Source: Paracoccus sigandri (GTDB lineage Bacteria > Pseudomonadota > Alphaproteobacteria > Rhodobacterales > Rhodobacteraceae). Taken from it: a stretch of 64,000 bases of DNA. Shown in pieces: positions 39,297-49,533 of this stretch (within the stretch, counting starts at the first letter, position 1; every line of letters begins with the position of its first letter). The notes below the pieces were generated by a model that was given only the letters and a program-made list of their open reading frames with translations, searched no databases and was not told the origin of the DNA. The translations under genes were made by a program, and so were the position numbers. The stretch spans positions 62,001 to 126,000 of the forward strand of contig NZ_QNRC01000007.1 of assembly GCF_003709565.1 (NCBI RefSeq). The letters run 5' to 3'.

Positions 39297-41348
39297 ATGA
39301 GTGATACGCCGCCGCCGCCGATGAAACCGGCCAGCCCCGTGCGCAAGACCGCCGTCCGGGCGGCGCAGGCCGGGGTCAACCTGATCTGGCTGGTGCCGAT
39401 CATCGCCCTGATCGTGACGCTGGGCATCGCCTGGAACGCCTATACCGGGCGCGGCGCGCTGATCGAGGTCGAATTCGCCGATGCCACCGGCATCAATCCC
39501 GGCGAAACCGTGCTGCGCTTCCGCGAGATCTCGGTCGGCCGGGTCGAGGCCGTCCGCTTCACCAGCGACCTGTCCCGCGTGGTGGTCGAGATGCGCGTGG
39601 ACAAGGATGTCGCGCAATATATCGACGAGGAGGCCAGCTTCTGGATCGTCCGCCCGCAGGTCAGCGCGCAGGGCGTGACCCGGCTGGACACGGTGCTGAC
39701 CGGCGCCTTCGTCGAGGGCTATTGGGACGCCGAGGTCAGCCAGCCGCAGCGGCATTTCGTCGGGCTGAACCGCCCGCCGCTGATCCGCAGCGACGCGCCG
39801 GGCACCTGGGTGCGGCTGTCGATGGAAACCGGCGACGGGCTGTCCGAGGGCGCGCCGATCCTGCATCGCGGCGTGCAGGTGGGCCGGATCGAGAATATCC
39901 GCATCTCGGACCAGGACGACCGGGTGCTGGCCGATGCCTTCATCGAGGCGCCTCACGACGGCAAGCTGACCACCGCCACGGCCTTCTGGGACACGTCGGG
40001 CTTTTCGCTGTCGCTGGGGGCGCAGGGCCTGTCCTTCAACGTGAACTCGCTGGCCTCGGTGCTGCAGGGCGGGATCGCCTTCGAGACGCTGGTCAGCGGC
40101 GGCAGCCCGCTGCAGCCGGGCCATGAATTCACTGTCCAGCCCGACGAGGCCAGCGCGCGCAACAACATCTTCCCCTCGGACGAGGGCGAGCCCCTGCGGA
40201 TGAGCCTGCTGATCGGCGATTCCGTGCGCGGCCTGGCCAAGGGCGCCGACGTGCAATACCAGGGCCTGCGCGTGGGCCAGGTCACCGACCTGTCGGTCTC
40301 CATCGACGACCAGGCCGACGACCCGGTGTTGCAGCAGCGCGTGACCATCGCCATCTCGCCCGAGCGGCTTGGCCTGCCCGCCGGATCGACGCCCGAGGAC
40401 GCGCTGCGCTTTCTCGAACAGGCGGTTGCGGACGGGGTGCGGGCGCGGGTCGCCTCGGCCGGCTTCCTGGGCACCTCGCTGATGATCGAGATGGTCAATA
40501 TCCCCGATGCCGATCCCGCCGCCATCCAGACGCCGCCCGACGCGCTGCCGGTGATGCCGACCGTGCCCGGCGATGTCGAGGATTTCCGGGCCACCGCGCA
40601 GGGCTTCATCGGCCGTATCGGCAGCCTGCCCATCGAGGAGGCGCTGCAATCGGCGACCGACATGATGAACAGCATCACCGCCCTGGCCGGCTCTCAGGAA
40701 ACCCAGGCCCTGCCCGGCAAGATCAGCGAGACCATCGACGAGGCGCGGGTGGCGATCTCCGATGTCGGCGCCATGACGACCGAGCTGCGCGAGGCCGGGA
40801 CCGCCGCCAATATCGGCCGCATGGTCGACGAGGCCGCCGCCGCCGCCGAGGCGGTGCGCCTGGCCGCCGCCGACGTGCCCGAGATGGTCGAGGAAATCGA
40901 CGCCGCCGCCGCCCGCGTGAACGAGGTCGATTTCGCCGCCATCAGCACCCAGGCCGAGGGCATCCTGACCGACCTGCGCGCCATGCTGGGCAGCGAGGAT
41001 GCCGAACAGCTGCCGCGCAACCTGTCGGACACGCTGCAGGCGGCCTCGGGCCTGCTGAACGACCTGCGCGACGGCAATGCGGCGGGCAGCCTGAACAACG
41101 CGCTGGATTCGGCCAGCACCGCCGCCGATGAGATCGCGAGATCGGTGCAGGAGCTGCCGCAGCTGATCCAGCGGCTGCAGGCCACCGCCGCGCGTGCCGA
41201 TGCGGTCCTGGCGGCCTATGGCGACCGTTCGGCCTTCAATGCCGAAACCATCAACATGATGCGCGAATTGCGCCGCGCCAGCGAGGCGTTCGGGTCGCTG
41301 GCCCGGATGATCGAACGCAACCCCCGCGCCTTCATCCTGGGACGATAA
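39297..41348 (+). CDS. pqiB: PqiB-like MCE-domain lipid transport protein
   Basis: A 683-residue protein. One N-terminal membrane helix (LIWLVPIIALIVTLGIAW, residues 25-43) is followed by MCE modules beginning near GALIEVEFADATGINPG, WVRLSMETGDGLSEGAPIL and LRMSLLIGDSVRGLAKGADV. A long Ala/Glu-rich helical region covers about 430-683. PqiB hexamers form a tunnel across the periplasm. This organisation and the pqiA and pqiC neighbours support the PqiB assignment. It begins 50 bases after pqiA2. Confidence 0.92.
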   Translation: MSDTPPPPMKPASPVRKTAVRAAQAGVNLIWLVPIIALIVTLGIAWNAYTGRGALIEVEFADATGINPGETVLRFREISVGRVEAVRFTSDLSRVVVEMRVDKDVAQYIDEEASFWIVRPQVSAQGVTRLDTVLTGAFVEGYWDAEVSQPQRHFVGLNRPPLIRSDAPGTWVRLSMETGDGLSEGAPILHRGVQVGRIENIRISDQDDRVLADAFIEAPHDGKLTTATAFWDTSGFSLSLGAQGLSFNVNSLASVLQGGIAFETLVSGGSPLQPGHEFTVQPDEASARNNIFPSDEGEPLRMSLLIGDSVRGLAKGADVQYQGLRVGQVTDLSVSIDDQADDPVLQQRVTIAISPERLGLPAGSTPEDALRFLEQAVADGVRARVASAGFLGTSLMIEMVNIPDADPAAIQTPPDALPVMPTVPGDVEDFRATAQGFIGRIGSLPIEEALQSATDMMNSITALAGSQETQALPGKISETIDEARVAISDVGAMTTELREAGTAANIGRMVDEAAAAAEAVRLAAADVPEMVEEIDAAAARVNEVDFAAISTQAEGILTDLRAMLGSEDAEQLPRNLSDTLQAASGLLNDLRDGNAAGSLNNALDSASTAADEIARSVQELPQLIQRLQATAARADAVLAAYGDRSAFNAETINMMRELRRASEAFGSLARMIERNPRAFILGR

Positions 41349-41351
41349 GCC

Positions 41352-41987
41352 ATGACGACGATTGCCCGATACCTTGTGGCCCCGCTTGTGCTGCTGGCGA
41401 TGGCCGCTTGTTCCAATCCCGAAAAGACCGGCCGCTTCCTGATCGACCCGCCCGCCTCGGGGGCGCAGGTGCCGAACCGGCTTGGCACGGCAGAGCTGAA
41501 GGACGTGTCGTTGCCCGAATATGCCTCGGGGCAGGAGGTCGCCTGGCAGACCGCGGATGGCGCGGTCAGGTCCAATCCCGACAACCTGTGGGCCGACAAC
41601 CCGCAGCGCGGCTTCACCCTGGCCCTTGCGCGGGCGATTTCAGACATCTCCGGCGCCACCGTGATCGGAGAGCCCTGGCCGCTGGCCGAGCCGCCGCAGC
41701 GGCGGCTGGAGGTGCGGGTGGAAAAGGCCCTGGCGCAGGCCGACGGGGTGTTCCGGCTGACCGGGCGCTATTTCGTCTCGGATGAAGGCTACGGCACCGG
41801 CGGGGCGAACCATGCGCGCAGCTTCGACATCTCGGTGCCGCTGGCCTCGGACCAGCCGGGCGCGGTGGCGCAGGCGCTGTCGCAGGCGATCGGCCAGCTG
41901 GCCGGGCAGATCGCGACGCTGTCGGGTCCGGGCCAGACCATCGCCACCCGCAACCGCGCCCCCGCCGACCCCTTCGCGCTGTTCTAG
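41352..41987 (+). CDS. pqiC: PqiC-like outer membrane lipoprotein
   Basis: A 211-residue lipoprotein with signal peptide LVAPLVLLAMAAC; the lipobox LAMAAC puts the lipidated Cys at 20. The rest matches the ABC-type transport auxiliary lipoprotein family: FLIDPPAS at the start, LARAISDISGATVIGEP, then RLEVRVEKALA and FRLTGRYFV strands. PqiC anchors the PqiB tunnel to the outer membrane. It is four bases after pqiB and ends the operon. Confidence 0.88.
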   Translation: MTTIARYLVAPLVLLAMAACSNPEKTGRFLIDPPASGAQVPNRLGTAELKDVSLPEYASGQEVAWQTADGAVRSNPDNLWADNPQRGFTLALARAISDISGATVIGEPWPLAEPPQRRLEVRVEKALAQADGVFRLTGRYFVSDEGYGTGGANHARSFDISVPLASDQPGAVAQALSQAIGQLAGQIATLSGPGQTIATRNRAPADPFALF

Positions 41988-41991
41988 GCCG

Positions 41992-42024
41992 AAAAAAAGG
42001 CGGATGGCCAAGGGACCACCCGCC
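41992..42024 (-). terminator. Intrinsic terminator of the 42061-42513 gene
   Basis: Read on the minus strand: GGCGGGTGG, an 8-base loop, CCATCCGCC, then seven T. The stem is nine pairs with one G-T wobble. It ends the minus-strand gene and lies just past the pqiC stop. Confidence 0.7.
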
Positions 42025-42060
42025 CGAGGAAGCCCGTCACCGGGCAGGGAGGAAACGCAT

Positions 42061-42513
42061 CTACTGGGAACCGGCGGCGCGCTGCTGCGCCGCCCTGACG
42101 ATCGTGTCGGACTGCCAGCCGTCATTCAGCAGCCGCATGACGACCGGCAGCACGAAATGATCGAAGCCGGCGCGGTCGGGGGGAAAGGCGCCGGGCCGGC
42201 CGGTGCCGCAGCAATCCTCGCAATCGGCGATGGTGCCCCAGCAGTTCGGGCAGGCCCCCAGCGCCGAGGCGAGGGCTTCGGCATGGCCGATCAGCAGTTC
42301 GTTTTCCCGCTCCAGCCGCCGGAAGGCGGCCAGGGTCGGGCGGTCCTCGGCCGAGGGGGGAACCCCGGCCTCCGACCGCCCTTCGGACACCTGCCCCGAG
42401 GGCTTGAGGTTGCGAAGGACCGTCTCTTTCTGGACACCCCACGGTCCCGCAGCCGAAAGTCCAAGGGCGGCGATGACATCCTGGCCTGGCCTGGCCTTGT
42501 GCTGTTTCGACAC
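42061..42513 (-). CDS. Unknown protein with a CxxC-rich, DnaJ-like zinc motif
   Basis: A 150-residue cytoplasmic protein I do not recognise. The first 60 residues are polar and Pro/Ser-rich. A helix (AAFRRLERENELLIGHAEALA) precedes a cysteine cluster ACPNCWGTIADCEDCCGTGRPG (about residues 92-113). The spacing CxxC-x6-CxxC plus CxGxG is reminiscent of half a DnaJ zinc finger, so metal binding is likely. The start is GTG 42513 with AAGGAG eight bases upstream. The 174 bases to the next gene (42514-42687) hold nothing else that I can recognise. Confidence 0.65.
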   Translation of the reverse strand: MSKQHKARPGQDVIAALGLSAAGPWGVQKETVLRNLKPSGQVSEGRSEAGVPPSAEDRPTLAAFRRLERENELLIGHAEALASALGACPNCWGTIADCEDCCGTGRPGAFPPDRAGFDHFVLPVVMRLLNDGWQSDTIVRAAQQRAAGSQ

Positions 42514-42687
42514 GGTATGGCTCCTTTTTTTCCTGTCGGCTTTCCGCGTCGGAGTGACAGGCTGGCCTGTTTTCCGTGCCGCTGGAATCGGTTATCCCGC
42601 CCTGGCGTGAAAACAGCGTGAATCGGTCCCGGCCGCCGGATGCGGCAGACATATCGCATGTCGTGAATGTAAAGCCAAGCCGCCGGC

Positions 42688-43470
42688 TCAGGGCTCCAGC
42701 GCGTCCAGCAATTGCCGGTGCAGATGCGAGCCCGCGACGATCAGCCCGTCGATCATCGCGCGCGGGCCGTTGAAGCGCATCCGCCCGCCGCGCCGGTCCG
42801 AGACCACCGCGCCGGCGCGTTCCGCGATCAGGCTGCCCGCCGCGATGTCCCATTCCCAGACCGCCCGCAGCGACAGCGCCGCGTCGAACCGGCCCTGCGC
42901 GGCCAGGCACAGCCGCCAGGCAAGCGAGGGGCGGAAATCGCGCTGGAAGGGCGGCAGCCGGCCGCCGCGCCAATGGCCGGGCTCGGTCGCGGCGCGATAG
43001 GTCAGCACGCGGGCGCCGTCGATATCGGCGCCGCTTGGCGCGATGGGCTGGCCGTTCATCAGCGCGGGGCCGTCGGCGGAGGCGGTATAGCACAGGTCGC
43101 GCGCCGGCAGATAGACCGCCGCCGCGACGATCCGGTCGCCCTCGGCCACGGCCAGCGAATGCGAGAAATGGTCCTGCCCGTCGATGAAGGCGCGGGTGCC
43201 GTCGATCGGGTCGATGATGAAGCAGCGCCGCGCATCCAGCCGCGAGGGATCGGCCTCGCTTTCTTCGGACAGCCAGCCGTAATCGGGCCGCGCACCCATC
43301 AGCTGCGCCTGCAGCGCCTCGTTCACGGCCAGGTCGGCCTCGCTGACCGGGCCGGCGCCGTCGCCCTTGTCCCAGGCGCGGGGGGCGTGGCGCCAGTATT
43401 TCAGCGCGATCCGGCCGGCTTTGCGGGCGGCATCCTCCAGCAGTTGCAGATCGGCCTCAGGCGCCGGCAA
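42688..43470 (-). CDS. Inositol monophosphatase family protein (CysQ-like)
   Basis: A 260-residue Mg-dependent, Li-sensitive type phosphatase. Metal ligands are in WLSEESEADP, FIIDPIDGTRAFIDG and AVWEWDIAAGSLIAERAG, the three signature segments of the family. It is a candidate 3'(2'),5'-bisphosphate nucleotidase that recycles PAP, which would fit the sulfotransferase-like genes at 9-11 kb, but inositol phosphatase or histidinol phosphatase activity cannot be excluded. Its start overlaps the pmbA end by 14 bases. Confidence 0.85.
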   Translation of the reverse strand: MPAPEADLQLLEDAARKAGRIALKYWRHAPRAWDKGDGAGPVSEADLAVNEALQAQLMGARPDYGWLSEESEADPSRLDARRCFIIDPIDGTRAFIDGQDHFSHSLAVAEGDRIVAAAVYLPARDLCYTASADGPALMNGQPIAPSGADIDGARVLTYRAATEPGHWRGGRLPPFQRDFRPSLAWRLCLAAQGRFDAALSLRAVWEWDIAAGSLIAERAGAVVSDRRGGRMRFNGPRAMIDGLIVAGSHLHRQLLDALEP

Positions 43471-44830
43471 CGGTCATTCCCTCGACCAGCAGGCTGGGCA
43501 CCTCGGCCGCGCGCCAGGGCAGCGCGTCATCGGCGGCGCGCAGCGTCATCAGCATGTCGCGCAGGTTGCCGGCGATGGTGCATTCGTTGACCGGATAGGC
43601 GATCTGGCCGTTTTCCACCCAGAACCCGGCGGCGCCGCGCGAATAATCCCCGGTCGTGTCGTTGATCGAGGCGCCCAGCATCGAGGTCACGACCAGCCCG
43701 CGCCCCATGTCGGCGATGATCTGGTCGCGGCTTTGCGCCCCCGGCGTCAGCACGACATTGCTGGTCGTGGGCGAGGGCGCCGAGGCCAGCCCTCGCGCCG
43801 CCGATGCGGTACTGTCCATGCCCAGCTTGCGTCCCGTCGCGAGGTCCAGCGTCCAGCCCTGCAGCACGCCGTCCTTGACGATGGCCCGGCGGCGGGTCTG
43901 CAGCCCCTCGGCGTCGAAGGGGCGCGACGAGGGGTAGCGCGGCTTCAGCGGGTCCTCGATCAGGTCCATGCCGGCGGGCAGCACGGGTTCCCCCAGCGCC
44001 TTGCGCAGCCAGCTTGCGCCGCGCGCCACGGCCGCGCCGTTCACCGCGCCCAGAAGATGGCCGATCAGCGAGGCCGAGACGCGGCGGTCGAACAGGATCG
44101 GGAAGGCCCCGGTGGGCGGCTTGCGCGATCCGGCGCGGGCCAGGGTGCGGTCGGCGGCCAGCAGGCCGATCTCCTCGGGGTACGGCAGGTCCTCGGCCCA
44201 GACGCGGGCCTCGGCGGCATAGTCGCGCTCCATCCCCAGCCCCTCGCCGGTGATCGCCACGGCCGAGATCACATGCGTGGTGCGCCCGTAGCCGCCGGAA
44301 AACCCGTTCGAGGCCGCCAGCCACAGATGGCGGCGACTGAAGGCGGCATTGGCGGCTTCGACCTGCGAGATGCCGGGGCGCGACAGCGCGGCGGCCTCGG
44401 CCCTCAGCGCCAGGTCCTGCAGCGCGGCGGGGGCCGGGTCGGGCAGGTCGTCGGCGATGTCCAGCCCCGCGGCATCGCGCAGCGGGCCCAGCTGGTCGGG
44501 CTCGGCCAGCCCCAGCGCGTCGTCCACCGGCGCCTCGCGCGCCATGGCGACGGCGCGGGCGGCCATTTCGCCGATGGTGCGGATGCTGTGGTCGCTGGCC
44601 GAAACGCAGGCCTGCCGCCCGCCGATCAGCACGCGCAGCCCGATCTCGATCCCCTCGGCGCTGTCGGCCTGTTCCAGCCCGCCCGCCCGCACGTCGATGC
44701 TGACCGAATGGCCGCGCATCGCCAGCGCGTCGGCCTGGTCGGCCCCCGCCCGCCGCGCGGCCGAGACCAGCGCCTCGGCCAGGGATTGCAGATTGTCGGC
44801 CTTGTCCGTCACGTGATTGCCGCCGTCCAT
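43457..44830 (-). CDS. pmbA: TldD/PmbA family metalloprotease subunit (PmbA/TldE)
   Basis: A 457-residue protein. TldE/PmbA pairs with TldD to cleave unfolded or leader peptides and the CcdA antitoxin. DQADALAMRGHSVSIDVRAGGLEQAD, VLIGGRQACVSASD and the C-terminal LGASINDTTGDYSRGAAGFWVENGQIAYPVNE are the PmbA signatures. The metal-binding HExxxH of TldD is absent, as expected for the E subunit; tldD is not in the window. It overlaps the downstream IMPase-like gene. Confidence 0.92.
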   Translation of the reverse strand: MDGGNHVTDKADNLQSLAEALVSAARRAGADQADALAMRGHSVSIDVRAGGLEQADSAEGIEIGLRVLIGGRQACVSASDHSIRTIGEMAARAVAMAREAPVDDALGLAEPDQLGPLRDAAGLDIADDLPDPAPAALQDLALRAEAAALSRPGISQVEAANAAFSRRHLWLAASNGFSGGYGRTTHVISAVAITGEGLGMERDYAAEARVWAEDLPYPEEIGLLAADRTLARAGSRKPPTGAFPILFDRRVSASLIGHLLGAVNGAAVARGASWLRKALGEPVLPAGMDLIEDPLKPRYPSSRPFDAEGLQTRRRAIVKDGVLQGWTLDLATGRKLGMDSTASAARGLASAPSPTTSNVVLTPGAQSRDQIIADMGRGLVVTSMLGASINDTTGDYSRGAAGFWVENGQIAYPVNECTIAGNLRDMLMTLRAADDALPWRAAEVPSLLVEGMTVAGA

Positions 44831-44886
44831 GGCTTGCCCTTCGAACTTCGCGCCATGGTAGAAACTTCCACGCGCGGCGCAAATGA

Positions 44887-44911
44887 AAAGGGCCGGGAAA
44901 TCCCCCGGCCC
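44887..44911 (-). terminator. Intrinsic terminator of the DUF2125 gene
   Basis: On the minus strand GGGCCGGG (44911-44904), loop of six bases, CCCGGCCC (44897-44890), then TTTT. The eight-pair stem is perfect and lies 19 bases past the stop at 44930. Confidence 0.75.
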
Positions 44912-44929
44912 CGGCCTTGCCGTCGGGCC

Positions 44930-46480
44930 TTACTTGACCTGCTGGCCGTTGGCGAAGATCGAGCCGCCTTCGCGGAATTCCAGCTTGGTTTCCAGCCGGT
45001 CGGGATCGCCGTCAACCGGCTTGGCGAACATGGCCAGCATCATGCGCACGCCCATCGCCTGTTCCTGCGGCACCAGACCCATGGCGATCAGCTTGTCCAA
45101 GAGGCCGTTGACGCCCGAGAAGCTGCCGTTGATCTCGCCCACGGGTTCCTGCGGATTGTCGGACAGGTCCAGCTGGCCGGTGACATCGGCCGTGGCGCCG
45201 ACCGCATCCAGCGCGACACGGTTGATCTTCACGTTCTGCGGCAGGAAGGGCATGTCCTCGTCCGCCATGGCCGCATCCTCGCCCTCTGCGGCCATCTGGC
45301 CGAAGGCAGGGTCGAACAGGTCCTGGCTGACCAGCGCCTCGCCCTCCAGGTCGATGGCCAGCATGGCCGGGTCGCGCGGCAGCTGCCCGCCCTCGTCGAA
45401 CAGGTCCCAGATGCCGTCGGCCAGGGTCAGGCCGGCGATCTCATAGGCGAACTTGAAGGGCTGCGGCTGATCCGATTTCGCGACCGGGAAGCTTACCGCG
45501 CCCGAGGCGCCGTCCAGCGCATAGCTGATCGGGAAGGGCAGGTCGGCGACGGTCATCTCGGCCTCGGTGCGGCCGCTCTTGCCCTCGTAGGAGACGCCCT
45601 CCTTCGACATGGCCACCACCAGCTCGCCGTTCTCGGCGCTGAAGGTGCCGGCGCCGTTGCGCGGACCGCCGGCCTCGTCGGTGGCGGTGAAGTCGAAAGT
45701 GCCGGTCATCGGGCCCATGACGAACTTGCCATCCGTCACCATGCCGGCATTCAGCGCCCCGGCGATGTCGTTGGTCAGGTCCATCTCGCCTTCGGGCGTG
45801 GTCATGCTGCCGCTCATCACCAGGTCGGCGATGTCGAAGGCGGCGGTCATCCTGCCGTCGCGCGGCGTGCCGTCCTCGGCCGCGGGCTCGTTCATCGCCA
45901 TGGCGACGGCCAGGCTGGCGGCGGTCATATCATAGACCGATTCGGTCCCGTCCGAGACCTTGGTGGTCTGGGTGCCCTTGATGTCGGTCATGGTCACGGT
46001 GACCGGCGCGGTGTCCCCGTCGGTTTCGGCCTGCGGCAGGTTCAGCGCCATGACCATGCTGGGATAGTTGAATTCGTGCAGCAGGTCCTCGGGCGTGCCC
46101 GAAGTCACCATCTCGTTGCCGGGCATCGAGATGGTCATGTCGAAGTCGATATCCTCGCCCTCGGGGACCGCGGTGGTGAAATCGACGTCGATATCGCCGT
46201 CGAAGACGGTGCGGACCTTCGCGTCGCCGGTGCGGCTCAGCGTGATCTTCGGCATGTTGACGCTGACCGTGTAATCCTCGCTTTCGGGGGATTTCACCAC
46301 GACATCGCCAAGGGTCAGGGTATCCCCGCCATCCTCTTGCGTGCCGACGACGACCTCATAGCCGATCTTGTCGTAATAACTTGTAAGGTTTTCCCAGACT
46401 TGCGCCGGCGTCACCTCGGCGAAAAGAGGGGCGGCACCGGCAATCAGCGCCACGGTCGAGGTTGCAAGGGTTCTGAACAT
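44930..46480 (-). CDS. DUF2125 domain exported protein
   Basis: A 516-residue exported protein. The signal peptide MFRTLATSTVALIAGAAPLFA is followed by EVTPAQVWENLTSYYDKIGYEV. The body is rich in short beta strands and acidic loops, with repeated Asp/Glu-Gly turns, consistent with DUF2125, a family common in Rhodobacterales whose role is unknown to me. ATG 46480 is preferred over an in-frame Met nine codons upstream because the signal peptide begins there. It is transcribed alone between a crotonase gene (divergent) and pmbA. Confidence 0.8.
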   Translation of the reverse strand: MFRTLATSTVALIAGAAPLFAEVTPAQVWENLTSYYDKIGYEVVVGTQEDGGDTLTLGDVVVKSPESEDYTVSVNMPKITLSRTGDAKVRTVFDGDIDVDFTTAVPEGEDIDFDMTISMPGNEMVTSGTPEDLLHEFNYPSMVMALNLPQAETDGDTAPVTVTMTDIKGTQTTKVSDGTESVYDMTAASLAVAMAMNEPAAEDGTPRDGRMTAAFDIADLVMSGSMTTPEGEMDLTNDIAGALNAGMVTDGKFVMGPMTGTFDFTATDEAGGPRNGAGTFSAENGELVVAMSKEGVSYEGKSGRTEAEMTVADLPFPISYALDGASGAVSFPVAKSDQPQPFKFAYEIAGLTLADGIWDLFDEGGQLPRDPAMLAIDLEGEALVSQDLFDPAFGQMAAEGEDAAMADEDMPFLPQNVKINRVALDAVGATADVTGQLDLSDNPQEPVGEINGSFSGVNGLLDKLIAMGLVPQEQAMGVRMMLAMFAKPVDGDPDRLETKLEFREGGSIFANGQQVK

Positions 46481-46556
46481 GCCGGATACCTTTCGGAATT
46501 CGCTCAAATAGGAACTCTTCTCGCATAATGGCCCGACAAGTGAAAGGTACGACCCC

Positions 46557-47183
46557 GTGATCGATGTGCGAATTCATGCTCACCTGGCCCAGCTGGTGCT
46601 GAACCGTCCCGACAAGGCGAATTCGCTGACCGAGGCGATGCTGCGCGAGCTGACCGGACAGCTGGACGACCTGGCCGGGCGCGAGGATCTGAAGGCGGTG
46701 ATCCTGACCGGCGCGGGCAAGGTGTTTTCGGCCGGGGCCGACCTGGCCGAGGCGCAGGCGGGGCTGGCAACCTCGCCGGAATGGGAGCGGCTGTCGGCGC
46801 GGGTCGCGACCATGCCCTGCCTGACCATCGCGGCGCTGAACGGCACGCTGGCCGGGGGCGCCTTCGGCATGGTGCTGGCCTGCGACCTGCGGCTGGCGGT
46901 GCCCGAGGCGAATTTCTTCTATCCGGTGATGAAGCTGGGCTTTCTGCCCCAACCCAGCGATCCGCGCCGGCTGACGCAGCTGGTCGGCGCGGCGCGGGCG
47001 AAGATGATCCTGATGGCGGGCCAGAAGATCCCGGCGACCGAGGCGCTGGCCTGGGGGCTGGTGGACCGCCTGGTTCCCGCGCCCGCGCTGCTGGCGGCGG
47101 CGCAGGAACTGGCCGGCGATTGCCTGGCCGCCGATGCCGGCCATGTCATGGCCATCAAGGCCATGATCGGCCAGCGTCAATAG
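46557..47183 (+). CDS. Enoyl-CoA hydratase/isomerase family protein, short form
   Basis: A 208-residue crotonase-fold protein with a GTG start. The oxyanion-hole segments are FSAGADLAEA and LAGGAFGMVLACDLRLAV. It is about 50 residues shorter than usual, ending soon after the C-terminal helix LAADAGHVMAIKAM. The position of the first catalytic Glu of enoyl-CoA hydratase is occupied by FFYPVMKLGFLP, so hydratase activity is doubtful; an isomerase or other crotonase reaction is possible. Divergent from the DUF2125 gene and convergent with the DUF2853 gene. Confidence 0.8.
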   Translation: MIDVRIHAHLAQLVLNRPDKANSLTEAMLRELTGQLDDLAGREDLKAVILTGAGKVFSAGADLAEAQAGLATSPEWERLSARVATMPCLTIAALNGTLAGGAFGMVLACDLRLAVPEANFFYPVMKLGFLPQPSDPRRLTQLVGAARAKMILMAGQKIPATEALAWGLVDRLVPAPALLAAAQELAGDCLAADAGHVMAIKAMIGQRQ

Positions 47184-47198
47184 GCTGGCTGGCGGCGC

Positions 47199-47540
47199 TT
47201 AGGAATAGGCGGCTTCCTTGCCGAAATGGCGGCAGAGCAGGTAATAGACCACGGCGCGATACTTGTTGCGGTTCGAGCGGCCGTATTTCTCGACCACCGC
47301 GTCGATGGCCTGGGCCAGTTCCGGCCCGTCGCCAAGGCCCAGCTTCCTGACCAGGTAATTGCTGCGGATCCGGTCCAGCTCGGCCTGGTCGGACGAGGCC
47401 ACGGTTTCGGCGTCGGCGCTGTAGATCGAGGGGCCGCAGCCGATGGTGACCTTGGTCAGCAGGTCCATGTCGGGCTCCTCGCCCAGCTTGTCCCTGATGT
47501 CGGCGGCATATTTGGCGATCAGGTCGTCGCGCTTGCTCAT
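47199..47540 (-). CDS. DUF2853 family protein
   Basis: A 113-residue cytoplasmic protein. Its sequence is charged and mainly helical, with the DUF2853 pattern KYAADIRDKLG, TKVTIGCGPSIYSADAE and NKYRAVVYYLLCRHFGK. Function unknown. ATG 47540 is preceded by a GAGAGGGACG ribosome binding region. Downstream is the convergent crotonase gene; upstream is the pcaIJF operon end, 120 bases away. Confidence 0.8.
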   Translation of the reverse strand: MSKRDDLIAKYAADIRDKLGEEPDMDLLTKVTIGCGPSIYSADAETVASSDQAELDRIRSNYLVRKLGLGDGPELAQAIDAVVEKYGRSNRNKYRAVVYYLLCRHFGKEAAYS

Positions 47541-47660
47541 CGTCCCTCTCCTTGTCATGTGACGCATCCCCGTGGGGGCAGGATGCGGCCGCGAGGGCGG
47601 GCGATCAAGCCTTGAATCCGTGACCCTGCCGGCGCCGCGCGATGCGGCGCCGGTCCGGCG

Positions 47661-48860
<1,200 letters not shown>

Positions 48861-48861
48861 G

Positions 48862-49533
48862 TCACAGCTCCGGGACGACAAGATCGGCGATGGCGCCGGG
48901 CACCACCAGTTCGGCGCCGGTCAGCGCCTGCAATTCCTCAAGCGAGACCGAGGGCAGTTTCTCGCGCAGCACGAAGCGGCCGCCCTCGATGTCGATCACC
49001 GCCAGCGAGGTATAGACCCGCGTCACGCAGCCCACCCCGGTCAGCGGCAGGCTGCAGCGTTTCACCAGCTTGGGCCGGCCGTCCTTGGTCACATGGTCGG
49101 TGATCACGGCCACCCTTTTCGCGCCATGCACCAGGTCCATCGCGCCGCCCACGGCGGGCACGCCCCTGGGGCCGGTGGACCAGTTCGCCAGGTCGCCGTT
49201 CTCGGCCACCTCGTAGGCGCCCAGGATCGCCACGTCCAGATGGCCGCCGCGCACCATGGCGAAGCTGTCGGCATGGTGGAAGAAGGCCGCGCCGGGCTTC
49301 AGCGTCACCGCCTTCTTGCCGGCATTGATCAGGTCCCAGTCCTCGGATCCCGGCGCGGGGGATTCGCCGAAATCCAGGATGCCGTTCTCGGTATGGAAGA
49401 TCGCCTGCCGGCCGGGCGGCTGGTATTGGGCGACCTTCTCGGGAAAGCCGATGCCGAGGTTCACATAGGCGCCGTCGGCGATGTCCTGCGCCGCGCGCCA
49501 GGCGATCTGGTTGTTGGTCAGTTTCAGGCTCAT
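48862..49533 (-). CDS. pcaJ: 3-oxoadipate CoA-transferase subunit B
   Basis: A 223-residue subunit carrying the catalytic Glu in TENGILDFGESP. YVNLGIGFPEKVAQY and GAMDLVHGAKRVAVITDHVTKDG are the subunit B signatures. With PcaI it transfers CoA from succinyl-CoA to beta-ketoadipate. It overlaps pcaI by four bases (ATGA). Confidence 0.92.
   Translation of the reverse strand: MSLKLTNNQIAWRAAQDIADGAYVNLGIGFPEKVAQYQPPGRQAIFHTENGILDFGESPAPGSEDWDLINAGKKAVTLKPGAAFFHHADSFAMVRGGHLDVAILGAYEVAENGDLANWSTGPRGVPAVGGAMDLVHGAKRVAVITDHVTKDGRPKLVKRCSLPLTGVGCVTRVYTSLAVIDIEGGRFVLREKLPSVSLEELQALTGAELVVPGAIADLVVPEL

Noticed and set aside
43367..46528. A 1053-codon open frame on the plus strand opposite pmbA and the DUF2125 gene
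   Set aside because: It is low complexity with His, Gly, Arg and Asp excess. The minus-strand genes show clear families, a signal peptide and a terminator.
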